The notes under the pieces: model-generated
Told to the model about the DNA's origin: nothing
The model's database searches: none
The model's input: only the letters and a program-made list of their open reading frames with translations
Program-made: the position numbers and the translations under genes
Assembly: GCA_910573745.1 (NCBI GenBank)
Contig: CAJSYI010000017.1
Span: 1-55,945, forward strand
From: Muribaculaceae bacterium
GTDB taxonomy: Bacteria > Bacteroidota > Bacteroidia > Bacteroidales > Muribaculaceae
Length of the DNA: 55,945 nt
Reading direction: 5' to 3'
In this document: positions 1-6,769 of the stretch, in pieces
Numbering within the stretch: position 1 is the stretch's first letter
Layout: the number at the start of each line of letters is the position of its first letter

Positions 1-163
1 ATATCTCTAAAAAGTCCAATTTTGATGACTTTTCAGACAAACGAATTATGGAGATACAAAAGAAACTCAACCGTCGTCCACGGGAGAAAATTGACTTCGA
101 CACTCCAAAGAAGCGTTTTTTCGATAAGGTTGCATAAATTTGCATTTGCTGTTGGACTCTGCA
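1..163. repeat. Left copy of terminal inverted repeat (IS30-family element end)
   Basis: Bases 1-163 are the exact reverse complement of 55783-55945. The identity stops abruptly after GGACTCTGCA on both sides, where the flanking DNA diverges, which is how the boundary of an inserted element looks. The repeat contains the last 44 codons of an IS30-type transposase and about 26 bp of 3' non-coding end. Both ends of the sequence therefore lie inside copies of the same insertion sequence, most simply because the assembler could not resolve the repeat. Confidence 0.9.
3..137 (+). pseudogene. IS30-family transposase, C-terminal fragment cut by the contig edge
   Basis: The frame from base 3 to the TAA at 135-137 encodes 44 residues ending in RFFDKVA. 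It has the IS30 C-terminal signature: I-x-x-KLNRRPREKIDFDTP, matching the family pattern KLN-x-RPR followed by a TP-x-x-x-F element at the end of the DDE catalytic domain. In IS30 enzymes this segment follows the last catalytic Glu. The gene is incomplete only because the sequence starts here; whether the full copy is intact cannot be seen. The same fragment occurs in reverse at the far end. Confidence 0.85.
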
Positions 164-285
164 ACCGGAGATCCGAGCAATTCCAGATTGAAATGGCTTG
201 TCGATAAATTTTTTCAAATATGTCAAACCAAACAGCTCCTAAAAAGACTATTCTCTTATGTAGCTTCTGAAGGAGCTGTGAACAT

Positions 286-357
286 TGCGGGATAGAGCAG
301 TGGTAGCTTGCCGGGCTCATTACCCGGAGGTCGTAGGTTCGAGTCCTACTCCCGCAA
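286..357 (+). tRNA. tRNA-Met (CAT), initiator-like
   Basis: Cloverleaf with a 7-bp acceptor TGCGGGA/TCCCGCA, anticodon loop CTCATTA (anticodon 318-320) and T-arm GTAGG TTCGAGT CCTAC. Three consecutive G-C pairs (GGG/CCC) close the anticodon stem, the hallmark of initiator tRNA. Position 1-72 is a weak T-A pair rather than a strong pair, which also fits an initiator. No 3' CCA is encoded. It is the first tRNA of the array. Confidence 0.9.
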
Positions 358-374
358 CAACTAATTCATAAATC

Positions 375-587
375 ATGGAAGCAATATTTAACACCCGCCG
401 TGACTCAGTAGTAAAGTCACTCCAAGCAAATCAGTCGGAAATAGCATTACTCAATGCCGACATCAATTCGCAAATTGCGGTTCACAAGGCAGAAATCGCC
501 AAACTGAAGCTCCGCAAAAAGGAACTCAAACAAACTAAAGTTAGCGGCGGTTGGCTGTTGTCTCTCCTGATTCGCTGGCTGAAATAA
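375..587 (+). CDS. Small coiled-coil protein between array tRNAs, function unknown
   Basis: A 70-residue protein starting 17 nt after the tRNA-Met gene. Residues 15-55 are rich in Leu, Ile, Ala, Glu and Lys with a heptad-like pattern, so a single coiled coil is likely. The last 15 residues (GGWLLSLLIRWLK) form a short hydrophobic, amphipathic end that could touch a membrane. I do not recognise a family. It lies on the same strand as the surrounding tRNAs and phage-type genes, and the next gene starts 29 nt after its stop, so it is probably part of the same transcript. It could be a small phage accessory protein; no function is assigned. Confidence 0.6.
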   Translation: MEAIFNTRRDSVVKSLQANQSEIALLNADINSQIAVHKAEIAKLKLRKKELKQTKVSGGWLLSLLIRWLK

Positions 588-616
588 TTCCAGTGAATTA
601 TAAAGCGAACATTGAC

Positions 617-928
617 ATGAAGATTATCAGAAATAGCATCATTCCTTTCAAGGGCTTTTGTGCCATCAATCTCTTCGGAGTAATATTTGCGCGACATGAA
701 GCCTACTTGTCTGAAACGGTGCTAAACCACGAAAGAATCCACACCGCTCAGATGAAAGAGCTTGGGTATGTATTATTCTACGTCATTTACCTCATTGAAT
801 GGCTTGTAAGGCTATTACTTCCAGGCAACGCCTATCGCAATATCTCATTTGAACGTGAGGCGTACAACAACCAGCGTAATTCATTCTATCTGGAACGTCG
901 GAAGTCGTTTGCAATGTGGAGAAAATAA
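617..928 (+). CDS. Small membrane protein with HExxH metallopeptidase-like motif
   Basis: A 103-residue protein. I place the start at the ATG at 617 because the upstream in-frame codons (from 551) overlap the previous gene and lack family character. Residues 41-45 read HERIH, an HExxH zinc-binding motif, followed by a hydrophobic segment (about residues 52-72, VLFYVIYLIEWLVRLLL) and then FEREAY near residue 84, whose Glu could be the third zinc ligand of a gluzincin-type peptidase. Proteins of this shape are common in Bacteroidetes phages and mobile elements. The enzyme activity is inferred from the motif only. It sits 6 bp before tRNA-Ala, inside the tRNA array. Confidence 0.7.
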   Translation: MKIIRNSIIPFKGFCAINLFGVIFARHEAYLSETVLNHERIHTAQMKELGYVLFYVIYLIEWLVRLLLPGNAYRNISFEREAYNNQRNSFYLERRKSFAMWRK

Positions 929-934
929 TAAAAT

Positions 935-1006
935 GGGGTCATAGCTCAATGGTAGAGCATCTGCTTTGCAAGCAGAAGGTTTCGGGTTCGAGTCCCTATG
1001 GCTCCA
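935..1006 (+). tRNA. tRNA-Ala (TGC)
   Basis: Acceptor GGGGTCA/TGGCTCC with one G-T wobble and one T-G wobble, anticodon stem TCTGC/GCAGA with loop TTTGCAA, giving anticodon TGC. The T-stem has a C-T mismatch at its second pair. Discriminator A1006, no encoded CCA. Confidence 0.9.
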
Positions 1007-1012
1007 CTTTAA

Positions 1013-1089
1013 GTTCTCATAGCTCAGTTGGTTAGAGCAACGGATTTTTAATCCGTGGGGCGAAAGTTCGAGTCTTTCTGGGAACACCA
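1013..1089 (+). tRNA. tRNA-Lys (TTT)
   Basis: Acceptor GTTCTCA/TGGGAAC, anticodon stem ACGGA/TCCGT around loop TTTTTAA (anticodon TTT), T-arm GAAAG TTCGAGT CTTTC. Discriminator A1086 is followed by CCA at 1087-1089, the only clear encoded CCA in this array. tRNA-Lys(UUU) is the classic target of the PrrC anticodon nuclease. Confidence 0.9.
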
Positions 1090-1290
1090 TAGCCCTTGTG
1101 CGCACATATCCAGCGGTATGACAGAGTTCTAATTGTTGGAATGATCGAGGGATCGAAAAGAGCCGGGCACCTCAATACCAGAGACAACTGGTGAGGTCTC
1201 AAAGCCGCCGGTCTGAATCGTTAGTCAGCGGATGTTGTTCCGAGTCAGTCAATCATCGGAGCCTGGGGTAAGTGTAAACGGCTTATTCCG
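1090..1290 (+). ncRNA. Structured spacer RNA candidate inside the tRNA array
   Basis: About 200 bp between tRNA-Lys and tRNA-Thr with no convincing ORF and no complete cloverleaf. By eye it folds into consecutive hairpins: CCTCA-ata-CCAG/CTGG-TGAGG (about 1170-1195), an outer CCG/CGG plus CTGA/TCAG helix (about 1206-1231), CCGA/TCGG (about 1240-1259) and AGCC/GGCT (about 1260-1283). The other spacers in the array are mostly only a few to about 25 bases unless they hold an ORF, so this one stands out. It does not show hammerhead core sequences, and I could not recognise group I intron P7 elements. It may be a phage small RNA, a decayed tRNA pair, or a processing element. Boundaries are approximate. 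Confidence 0.4.
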
Positions 1291-1293
1291 TAT

Positions 1294-1366
<73 letters not shown>

Positions 1367-1461
1367 CAGGCATTTAGTTTATTTTGTGGTTTTAAGGTAA
1401 TTAGTTTGTTTTTAGGTTTGGTTAAAAGGCGTTGTGAAACGCTTTTCAGGTGGAATCCACA

Positions 1462-1535
1462 CAGGATGTAGCCCAGTTGGTTAGAGCATCACACTGATAA
1501 TGTGAAGGTCGGTGGTTCGAGTCCATCCATCCTGA
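1462..1535 (+). tRNA. tRNA-Ile (GAT)
   Basis: Acceptor CAGGATG/CATCCTG starts with an unusual C1-G72 pair. Anticodon stem TCACA/TGTGA, loop CTGATAA, anticodon GAT. The D-stem GCCC/GAGC has one C-A mismatch. Discriminator A1535. The 95-bp spacer before it holds an AAAAG-CGTT/AACG-CTTTT hairpin at about 1424-1445 and nothing else recognisable. Confidence 0.87.
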
Positions 1536-1541
1536 CAATAA

Positions 1542-1623
1542 GGAAGCATAGCCAAGCGGCAACGGCGCCAGACTGTAAATCTGGTCTCTTCAGAGTTCGT
1601 AGGTTCGAGTCCTTCTGCTTCCA
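1542..1623 (+). tRNA. tRNA-Tyr (GTA)
   Basis: Class II tRNA with a long variable arm. Acceptor GGAAGCA/TGCTTCC, anticodon stem CCAGA/TCTGG, loop CTGTAAA, anticodon GTA. Starts 6 bp after tRNA-Ile. Discriminator A1623. Confidence 0.9.
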
Positions 1624-1629
1624 CAATAT

Positions 1630-1702
1630 GGCTCTGTAGCTCAGTAGGTAGAGCAGATGGCTGTTAACCATCAGGTCGCGGGTTCGAGCCCCGCCGGTGC
1701 CT
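1630..1702 (+). tRNA. tRNA-Asn (GTT)
   Basis: Acceptor GGCTCTG/CGGTGCC has a T-T mismatch at pair 4-69, the same place as in the array's tRNA-Thr. Anticodon stem GATGG/CCATC, loop CTGTTAA, anticodon GTT. T-arm GCGGG TTCGAGC CCCGC. Discriminator T1702. Confidence 0.88.
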
Positions 1703-1709
1703 CAAAAAT

Positions 1710-1781
1710 GTCCCTGTCGTCTAACGGTTAGGACGCGAGATTTTCATTCTCGAAATCCGGGTTCGATTCCCGGTGGGGGTA
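1710..1781 (+). tRNA. tRNA-Glu (TTC)
   Basis: Acceptor GTCCCTG/TGGGGGT relies on four G-T wobbles. Anticodon stem CGAGA/TCTCG, loop TTTTCAT, anticodon TTC. T-arm CCGGG TTCGATT CCCGG. Discriminator A1781. Confidence 0.87.
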
Positions 1782-1787
1782 CTATTA

Positions 1788-1859
1788 GGACTGGTAGCTC
1801 AGGGGTAGAGCGTCGGCCTGAAGAGCCGAGCGTCGGTGGTTCAAATCCATCCCAGTCCA
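1788..1859 (+). tRNA. tRNA-Phe (GAA)
   Basis: Acceptor GGACTGG/CCAGTCC, anticodon stem TCGGC/GCCGA, loop CTGAAGA, anticodon GAA. T-arm GGTGG TTCAAAT CCATC. Discriminator A1859. Confidence 0.9.
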
Positions 1860-1861
1860 CT

Positions 1862-1931
1862 GTGTTAGTAGCTTATAGGTAAAGCGTCTGACTGTGGATC
1901 AGGAGAAGAGGGTTCGAGTCCCCCTAACACC
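1862..1931 (+). tRNA. tRNA-His (GTG)
   Basis: Acceptor GTGTTAG/CTAACAC, anticodon stem TCTGA/TCAGG, loop CTGTGGA, anticodon GTG. Discriminator C1931 is the identity base expected for tRNA-His. The base before the acceptor is T, so the usual extra 5' G is not encoded. At 70 nt it is the shortest of the array. Confidence 0.87.
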
Positions 1932-1937
1932 CTATAT

Positions 1938-2011
1938 GGACTCGTAGCTCAGTCGGTTAGAGCAGTGGCCTCATAAGCCGAAGGTCACAAGTTCGATTCT
2001 TGTCCGGTCCA
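1938..2011 (+). tRNA. tRNA-Met (CAT), elongator type
   Basis: Acceptor GGACTCG/CCGGTCC with a C-C mismatch at pair 6-67. Anticodon stem GTGGC/GCCGA (outer pair mismatched), loop CTCATAA, anticodon CAT. It lacks the GGG/CCC stem of the initiator, so it is either elongator Met or an Ile2 tRNA whose C34 is modified to lysidine. Discriminator A2011. Confidence 0.83.
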
Positions 2012-2033
2012 CAAACATATAACAAATACGATC

Positions 2034-2243
2034 ATGGCAAACATTCAGAAAACCGCATCAACAGGATTTCCTTTCTTTGGAATCCTTTCTCTCATCTTTA
2101 TCACCCTTAAACTGTGCAACATCATTACATGGTCTTGGTGGTGGGTACTTGCCCCGCTTTGGGGGCCATTCGTTATCGGACTTGGTATTGTAATAGTCTG
2201 TCTGGTTCTTCTCGGAATCGTCAAATGCTTTTCCCGAAAGTAA
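2034..2243 (+). CDS. Small phage-type membrane protein with ITWSWWWVLAPLW motif
   Basis: A 69-residue protein with two likely membrane helices: residues 13-31 (FFGILSLIFITLKLCNIIT region) and 42-64 (WGPFVIGLGIVIVCLVLLGIV region), joined by the Trp-rich motif ITWSWWWVLAPLW. Small phage proteins with this motif are usually annotated as transmembrane Fragile-X-F-like; the name carries no proven function. It lies between tRNA-Met and tRNA-Trp on the same strand, 22 bp after one and 10 bp before the other, so it appears to be co-transcribed with the array. The family assignment is from the motif; its role is unknown. Confidence 0.75.
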   Translation: MANIQKTASTGFPFFGILSLIFITLKLCNIITWSWWWVLAPLWGPFVIGLGIVIVCLVLLGIVKCFSRK

Positions 2244-2253
2244 CCATATAAAC

Positions 2254-2326
2254 GTAGGTGTAGTTCAGCTGGCAGAACACTGGTCTCCAAAACCGGAAGT
2301 CGGAGGTTCAAGTCCTTCCACCTATG
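2254..2326 (+). tRNA. tRNA-Trp (CCA)
   Basis: Acceptor GTAGGTG/CACCTAT with a first G-T pair, anticodon stem CTGGT/ACCGG, loop CTCCAAA, anticodon CCA. T-arm GGAGG TTCAAGT CCTTC. Discriminator G2326, as expected for Trp. Confidence 0.9.
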
Positions 2327-2331
2327 CAATC

Positions 2332-2402
2332 GGCCCCGTGGTGTAATGGTAGCACATCAGGTTTTGGTCCTGAGTGTCCGGGTTCGAGTCCTGGCGGGGC
2401 TA
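2332..2402 (+). tRNA. tRNA-Gln (TTG)
   Basis: Acceptor GGCCCCG/CGGGGCT, anticodon stem TCAGG/CCTGA, loop TTTTGGT, anticodon TTG. T-arm CCGGG TTCGAGT CCTGG. Last tRNA of the array, 5 bp after tRNA-Trp. A second, chromosomal tRNA-Gln(TTG) with different stems lies at 7997. Confidence 0.9.
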
Positions 2403-2420
2403 CAAATAAACTAATCAAAT

Positions 2421-2774
2421 ATGAAACTTAAAAACAAAGTTGCCAGCTGGCTACGGGTCGTTTCAGATAAAATTGATCCACCAAAGAAAAAGCCGCTTCT
2501 TCCTTTTGACGATCCCACATTTGGTTTGCCAATCACTCAGACTATCCGTCCAGTTGAGAGGATTGCTTGTCAACACATGTTGCGTGAACGAGATTATGCT
2601 TTTGTTCCTGTAGAAGAATACCCTCAAATTGAAGCCGACGTATATCAAAGAATTGCAAAAGATATAGGTACACATCTTCTTCAATGTGGGTTCATTAAGG
2701 TGACAAAACAGAATGATCACTGTGGAAGTATCATCTTTAATGCTGAGCTGGAAGCAGTTAAACCTTTCAGATAA
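2421..2774 (+). CDS. Hypothetical phage-type protein, 117 aa
   Basis: A 117-residue soluble protein beginning 18 bp after the last array tRNA. It has a basic N-terminus (MKLKNKVASWLRVV), a proline-rich stretch at about residues 20-30, and a C-terminal half with mixed alpha/beta character. No catalytic motif is apparent and I do not recognise the family. It is followed 21 bp later by the Tad2-containing gene on the same strand, and its spacing and AT-rich codons match the other island genes, so it is probably part of the same phage-derived early or accessory module. Confidence 0.65.
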   Translation: MKLKNKVASWLRVVSDKIDPPKKKPLLPFDDPTFGLPITQTIRPVERIACQHMLRERDYAFVPVEEYPQIEADVYQRIAKDIGTHLLQCGFIKVTKQNDHCGSIIFNAELEAVKPFR

Positions 2775-2795
2775 ATCAACCATATCAATATAAAC

Positions 2796-3497
2796 ATGAA
2801 ACAGTACATTGGAACTAAAACCATTCAGGCTTGTCCTATGACCAGCCTGAAAGCAGAAGAAATGCTGGAACGTAAGCTTTCAGACGTTGAAGAAGACGGC
2901 TATCTGGTAAAATATGAGGATGGCTATCTATCATGGTCTCCTAAAGAAGTCTTTGAAAAGACTTACAAGATTGCTGAAACCCCAGAAGACCGAATTATAA
3001 TTGAACATTCCGATTTGAATGACAACCTAAATCGCCTCACTCAATTCACCAAGTCGGAAAGCTTCAACCATCTGCCGAAATCCACACAAGCCATGTTGCT
3101 GGGCCAAATGGATATAATGAGTTCGTATATCCACATTCTTGCTCATCGTTATGGTGATATGAAACGAGCAGCAGATGGTGCAGAGCTATGTGGGTATAAT
3201 GGCATGACATTTAGCGAAACGCTCATTCTCATTAAGCATGGCTTCTGTGTTCGTCGTCGTGGTTGGAACGGTTCTGGGTTGTTTGTGTTCCGGCAGAAGC
3301 CCGCTGTTGTTCCGGCAGATGTTATACCCCAAATGACATCACTCTATGACGAAGCAAAGAATCAGATCCTTGCGACCCAAGATCACATCGACTATACAGC
3401 TCAGATGCTGATCTTCAACACAGGCACCGGTCGAGCCGATTCTTGGGTACCGTCGAGTGCTGATTTGTTTGCCGATGACTGGGATTTAGTAATCTGA
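2796..3497 (+). CDS. Three-domain phage protein with C-terminal DUF2829/Tad2-like domain
   Basis: A 233-residue protein. Residues 1-65 form a small domain ending in YLSWSPKEVFEKTY, seen in many phage proteins. Residues 70-120 are a helical hairpin resembling the crAss001_48-related family. Residues 136-233 match DUF2829: MTFSETLILIKHGFCVRRRGWNG at the start (the RRxGWNG motif), a central HIDY segment, and W-V-P-S-S-A-D-L-F-A-DDWDLV at the end. DUF2829 is the family of Tad2, which sequesters the cyclic ADP-ribose-type signal made by Thoeris defence. The canonical Tad2 is the single domain, so the N-terminal extension is notable. It sits 1 bp before the next gene. Domain recognition is strong; anti-Thoeris activity is inferred. 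Confidence 0.8.
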   Translation: MKQYIGTKTIQACPMTSLKAEEMLERKLSDVEEDGYLVKYEDGYLSWSPKEVFEKTYKIAETPEDRIIIEHSDLNDNLNRLTQFTKSESFNHLPKSTQAMLLGQMDIMSSYIHILAHRYGDMKRAADGAELCGYNGMTFSETLILIKHGFCVRRRGWNGSGLFVFRQKPAVVPADVIPQMTSLYDEAKNQILATQDHIDYTAQMLIFNTGTGRADSWVPSSADLFADDWDLVI

Positions 3498-3498
3498 T

Positions 3499-3882
3499 AT
3501 GGGCGACAAAGAACCAGAATCTCTTCAGTTTTGCGAATTATTCGTGAATGGCAGACCATTGGGTCGCGCCACACAAATGAAGATAAATTACCGAGGGGCC
3601 AATCTGGATCTATCTCAGTTCTATAAACCAATTGAATTAAGAGCAACTGTGAAAATGGACCCTGAAACATCCGACAACCTTCGCAAAATGATGGAAGATG
3701 CAATCCCTTCAGAACTCTATAATTTGCTCCAAAAGGTAAACAAGATTGCTGAGCAGTACCGTCAAGAGAAATGGAAGGGCCGCAGACACCGTAGAGAGTT
3801 GCAGCGACAATATGATAAACTTTACAAGCGGTTTGACCACTATTGTAAAATATACGGGGTAACATATTCAGTTGCCCATTAA
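3499..3882 (+). CDS. Hypothetical phage-type protein, basic C-terminal half
   Basis: A 127-residue protein starting 1 bp after the Tad2-like gene, so translation is probably coupled. The first 50 residues look beta-rich (ELFVNGRPLGRATQMKINYRG, then a second strand set to ELRATVKM). Residues 75-120 are helical and strongly basic (RQEKWKGRRHRRELQRQYDK), which could bind nucleic acid or form a coiled coil. I do not recognise the family. The AT-rich composition and position place it in the phage-like island. Its function is unknown. Confidence 0.65.
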   Translation: MGDKEPESLQFCELFVNGRPLGRATQMKINYRGANLDLSQFYKPIELRATVKMDPETSDNLRKMMEDAIPSELYNLLQKVNKIAEQYRQEKWKGRRHRRELQRQYDKLYKRFDHYCKIYGVTYSVAH

Positions 3883-3892
3883 AATTCTTGCA

Positions 3893-4192
3893 ATGAAAAA
3901 GTTCTTCAAAAAGTATTTCGGCTGGCTGATTGAAAGCAATCGTCCTAAGCATCTCATAGCTGGATTTGTCATAGGCGGCTTCTTGGGTTTTGTCCCGGTA
4001 ATCGTAGCAGCCTTGACCGCCGAGTTCAAAGACTGGGCGTGGAATGGTTCTAAAGGCTATCCTATTTTCGGCTGGAAGGCCAAATATGGGTTTGACTGGC
4101 TTGATGTACTCGCTACGTTAATCGGAGGCGCTATCATCTGTAGCATAAGTTGCTTCAGCCCGGATTTCCGATTCCTTACAGGCGTTTTCTAA
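3893..4192 (+). CDS. Two-helix phage-type membrane protein (FDWLDVLAT family)
   Basis: A 99-residue protein. The start is set at ATG 3893; the longer reading from a TTG at 3872 overlaps the previous stop and adds nothing family-like. Residues 18-40 (HLIAGFVIGGFLGFVPVIVAA) are one membrane helix; AEFKDWAWNG and FDWLDVLATLIGGAI, residues 71-85, form a conserved motif leading into a second helix. Proteins with this AEFKD...FDWLDVLAT pattern are frequent in Bacteroidetes phages, where they are sometimes named periplasmic or lysis-associated; that name is not proven. It is the last gene of the island and is followed by a clear terminator. Confidence 0.7.
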   Translation: MKKFFKKYFGWLIESNRPKHLIAGFVIGGFLGFVPVIVAALTAEFKDWAWNGSKGYPIFGWKAKYGFDWLDVLATLIGGAIICSISCFSPDFRFLTGVF

Positions 4193-4214
4193 CATCCATT
4201 GTTCTACTTTTCAT

Positions 4215-4252
4215 AACCCTACCGGAACTAAAACTCCAGTAGGGTTTATTTT
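4215..4252 (+). terminator. Rho-independent terminator closing the phage-like island
   Basis: Perfect stem AACCCTAC/GTAGGGTT (4215-4222 with 4239-4246) followed by TATTTTGTT. It lies 22 bp after the last island ORF and would end the transcript running through the tRNA array and phage genes. Confidence 0.8.
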
Positions 4253-4425
4253 GTTGACCTATATATTCTCCGTGTTGACTTTCAATGACTTAGAAAGTGA
4301 AACCAGTTAAATAGCTAAAAATAATGATATTCTGACTTTGTAGTTTCACTTATGTTTTCTAACTTTGTAGCCTAAACCGCGTTATTTGACACTTCGGATC
4401 GCCAAATGTTGACCTAAATGTTGAC
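4252..4425 (+). repeat. Direct TGTTGAC repeats, possible integrase arm sites
   Basis: TGTTGAC occurs four times in the same orientation, starting at 4252, 4272, 4407 and 4419; the copies at 4252 and 4407 extend to TGTTGACCTA, and 4404-4413 and 4416-4425 are both AAATGTTGAC. Short direct repeats flanking a core are typical of tyrosine-integrase attachment regions, and this lies exactly between phage-like DNA and metG. No integrase gene is visible in the window, so the role is inferred. Confidence 0.4.
4337..4367 (+). promoter_or_regulatory. Bacteroidetes-type promoter between island and metG
   Basis: TTTG at 4337-4340, a 19-nt spacer, then TAACTTTG at 4360-4367, matching the primary sigma consensus of Bacteroidetes. 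The start point would be near 4375. The first good gene downstream is metG, 220 nt away, with a hairpin in between, so it may drive metG through a long leader or a lost gene of the mobile element. Confidence 0.6.
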
Positions 4426-4513
4426 AAACGGTAGTCTTCAAGGAGTTACCATTCTGAAAGACAAAATTTTAGAAGATAATACGGGTGTGGCTTGTCACCC
4501 CGACTGAAAGCAG

Positions 4514-4557
4514 AGTGCCGGAATCAACGCATTTTAAAGCTAAGATTCCGGCACTTT
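4514..4557 (+). terminator. Strong hairpin just upstream of metG
   Basis: A perfect 12-bp stem AGTGCCGGAATC/GATTCCGGCACT (4514-4525 with 4544-4555) with an 18-nt loop and TTT after it, ending 30 bp before the metG start. A smaller GGGTG/CACCC hairpin lies just before. It could end a transcript coming from the left, or act as an attenuator in the metG leader. Confidence 0.6.
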
Positions 4558-4587
4558 CCGTTTATATATACAGAATCTTAATCATAT

Positions 4588-6627
4588 ATGGACAAGAAAT
4601 TCAAAAGAACGCTCGTAACTACGGCCCTCCCCTACGCCAACGGCCCGGTGCACATAGGCCACCTTGCCGGCGTGTATGTCCCTGCCGACATATATGTGCG
4701 ATACCTGCGCCTGAAAGGCGACGACGTGCTTTTCATCGGCGGCAGCGACGAACACGGCGTGCCCATCACCATCAAGGCCAAGGCCGAAGGCGTAACGCCG
4801 CAGGACATAGTGGACCGCTACCATAATATAATCAAGGACAGCTTCGCCGAACTCGGCATTTCGTTCGATGTCTACGGACGCACAACTTCCGATACCCACC
4901 GCCGCACCGCCTCCGACTTTTTCCGCCGCCTGTACGAAAAGGGGGAATTCATCGAAAAGACCTCCGAACAGCTCTACGACGAAGAGGCAGGACAGTTCCT
5001 CGCCGACCGATACGTAATCGGCACTTGTCCGCACTGCGGCAACGAACGCGCATACGGCGACCAGTGCGAGGCCTGCGGCACGAGCCTCAACGCCACCGAC
5101 CTCATCAACCCGAAGTCGGCCATAACCGGCAACGCACCCGTCATGCGTGAGACATCACACTGGTATCTGCCGCTCGACAAGTGGGAGCCGCGCCTGCGCC
5201 AGTGGATTCTCGAAGAACACAAGGAGTGGAAGCCCAACGTATACGGCCAGTGCAAGTCATGGCTCGACCTCGGCCTCCAGCCCCGCGCCGTGAGCCGCGA
5301 CCTCGACTGGGGAATCCCGGTCCCGGTGGAAGGAGCCGAGGGGAAAGTGCTTTATGTATGGTTCGACGCTCCGATAGGATACGTCTCCAACACAATAGAC
5401 TGCGTGGGCGACGACTGGACCCGGTGGTGGAAAGACCCTGAGACCCGCATGCTCCATTTCATAGGCAAGGACAACATCGTGTTCCACTGCATCGTGTTCC
5501 CTGCGATGCTCATGGCCGACGGCACGTACAACCTGCCGGACAATGTCCCCGCCAACGAGTTCCTGAACCTCGAGGACGACAAAATCTCCACTTCGCGGAA
5601 CTGGGCCGTGTGGCTTCACGAGTATCTACGCGAGCTGCCCGGAAAGCAGGACACGCTCCGATACGTGCTTACGGCAAACGCTCCCGAAACAAAAGACAAC
5701 AACTTCACCTGGAAAGACTTCCAGACACGCAACAATTCCGAACTCGTGGCCATCCTCGGCAACTTCATCAACCGCGCCGTAGTCCTTATGGGGAAATACT
5801 ACGGCGGAGAAGTGCCTGAAGCCGGCGAACTCACCGAATTCGACCGCCAGACGACGGAGGAAGTGCGACGCGCAGCCGAGGCCGTCGGGCTCAACCTCGA
5901 CAACTTCAAGTTCCGCGAGGCTCTGCGCGAAGCCATGAACGTGGCACGCGCCGGCAACAAATACCTTGCAGATTCCGAACCGTGGAAGCTTGTCAAGACA
6001 GACCCTGAACGCGTAAAGACAATCCTCAACGTCGCCATCCAGATATGCGCCAACCTCGCTGTAATCTTCGAACCGTTTCTCCCGTTCATGGCCGGAAAGC
6101 TATGCCGGATGCTCGGCATAGACAGACTCGACTGGGGAATGGCCGGAAGATTCGACCTCATAGCCGCCGGGACCAAGCTGGGCGAACCGGAACTCCTGTT
6201 CGAGAAAATAGAAGACTCGACGGTGGAGGCTCAGGTGCAGAAGCTGCTCGACGCAAAAGAGAAGAACCGCCTTGCTGCCTGGAAGCCGGAGCCGGTGAAG
6301 GAGACCGTGGATTTCCCGACCTACGAAAAGCTCGACATCCGCGTAGGCAAAGTGGTTGAATGCGAAAAAGTGCCCAAGGCCGACAAGCTGCTCCGCTTCC
6401 TCATAGACGACGGCATGGACAAACGCACCATCGTAAGCGGCATAGCGAAATTCTACAAGCCCGAAGAACTCGTCGGAAAAGAGGTGTGCTTCATAGCGAA
6501 CTTCGCTCCCCGCAAGCTGAAAGGCGTGGTCTCGGAAGGCATGATTCTGTCTGCCCAGGACTCAGACGGGCGTCTGGTGGTGATAGGCCCTCAGGGAGAA
6601 GTCGCCCCCGGCAGCTCCGTGGGCTGA
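4588..6627 (+). CDS. metG: Methionyl-tRNA synthetase with C-terminal tRNA-binding domain
   Basis: A 679-residue class I synthetase that charges tRNA-Met with methionine in the cytoplasm. HIGH is at residues 22-25 and the second signature reads KISTS from residue 332 in place of KMSKS. A zinc knuckle CPHC...CEAC is at 147-163. From about 574 to the end there is an EMAP/Trbp-type OB-fold domain ([11 protein letters not shown] ... SEGMILSA) that dimerises the enzyme and binds tRNA, giving the full long bacterial form. The start ATG follows the strong hairpin at 4514. It stands alone between terminators and marks the return to ordinary chromosome after the phage-like island, which itself carries two CAT tRNAs. 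Confidence 0.98.
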   Translation: MDKKFKRTLVTTALPYANGPVHIGHLAGVYVPADIYVRYLRLKGDDVLFIGGSDEHGVPITIKAKAEGVTPQDIVDRYHNIIKDSFAELGISFDVYGRTTSDTHRRTASDFFRRLYEKGEFIEKTSEQLYDEEAGQFLADRYVIGTCPHCGNERAYGDQCEACGTSLNATDLINPKSAITGNAPVMRETSHWYLPLDKWEPRLRQWILEEHKEWKPNVYGQCKSWLDLGLQPRAVSRDLDWGIPVPVEGAEGKVLYVWFDAPIGYVSNTIDCVGDDWTRWWKDPETRMLHFIGKDNIVFHCIVFPAMLMADGTYNLPDNVPANEFLNLEDDKISTSRNWAVWLHEYLRELPGKQDTLRYVLTANAPETKDNNFTWKDFQTRNNSELVAILGNFINRAVVLMGKYYGGEVPEAGELTEFDRQTTEEVRRAAEAVGLNLDNFKFREALREAMNVARAGNKYLADSEPWKLVKTDPERVKTILNVAIQICANLAVIFEPFLPFMAGKLCRMLGIDRLDWGMAGRFDLIAAGTKLGEPELLFEKIEDSTVEAQVQKLLDAKEKNRLAAWKPEPVKETVDFPTYEKLDIRVGKVVECEKVPKADKLLRFLIDDGMDKRTIVSGIAKFYKPEELVGKEVCFIANFAPRKLKGVVSEGMILSAQDSDGRLVVIGPQGEVAPGSSVG

Positions 6628-6697
6628 CGACGCGTAACCATATCATATATTGTTTACGCAAAAACTGTTTTTAAGACCGGGGGCAGAACCGGTCGGA

Positions 6698-6725
6698 AAG
6701 GGTTCTCTGACGAGAGCCCTTTTTC
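6698..6725 (+). terminator. metG terminator
   Basis: Stem AAGGGTTCTC/GAGAGCCCTT with loop TGAC, followed by TTTTTC, 70 bp after the metG stop. A GACCGG/CCGGTC hairpin at about 6675-6694 precedes it. Confidence 0.85.
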
Positions 6726-6769
6726 ATTTATTATTGCCTTCCATTCTCCTTCGCAGACAAGACCGACAT

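Noticed and set aside
1090..1290. Hammerhead ribozyme or group I intron
   Set aside because: No CTGATGA/GAAA core and no recognisable P7 pair or flanking split tRNA.
4418..4507. 29-codon frame starting ATGTTGACAAACGG
   Set aside because: It lies in the repeat region and has no family character; it is too short to support as a gene.
4588..6627. Many overlapping frames on both strands across metG
   Set aside because: Shadow frames of a GC-rich conserved gene; none resembles a known protein.
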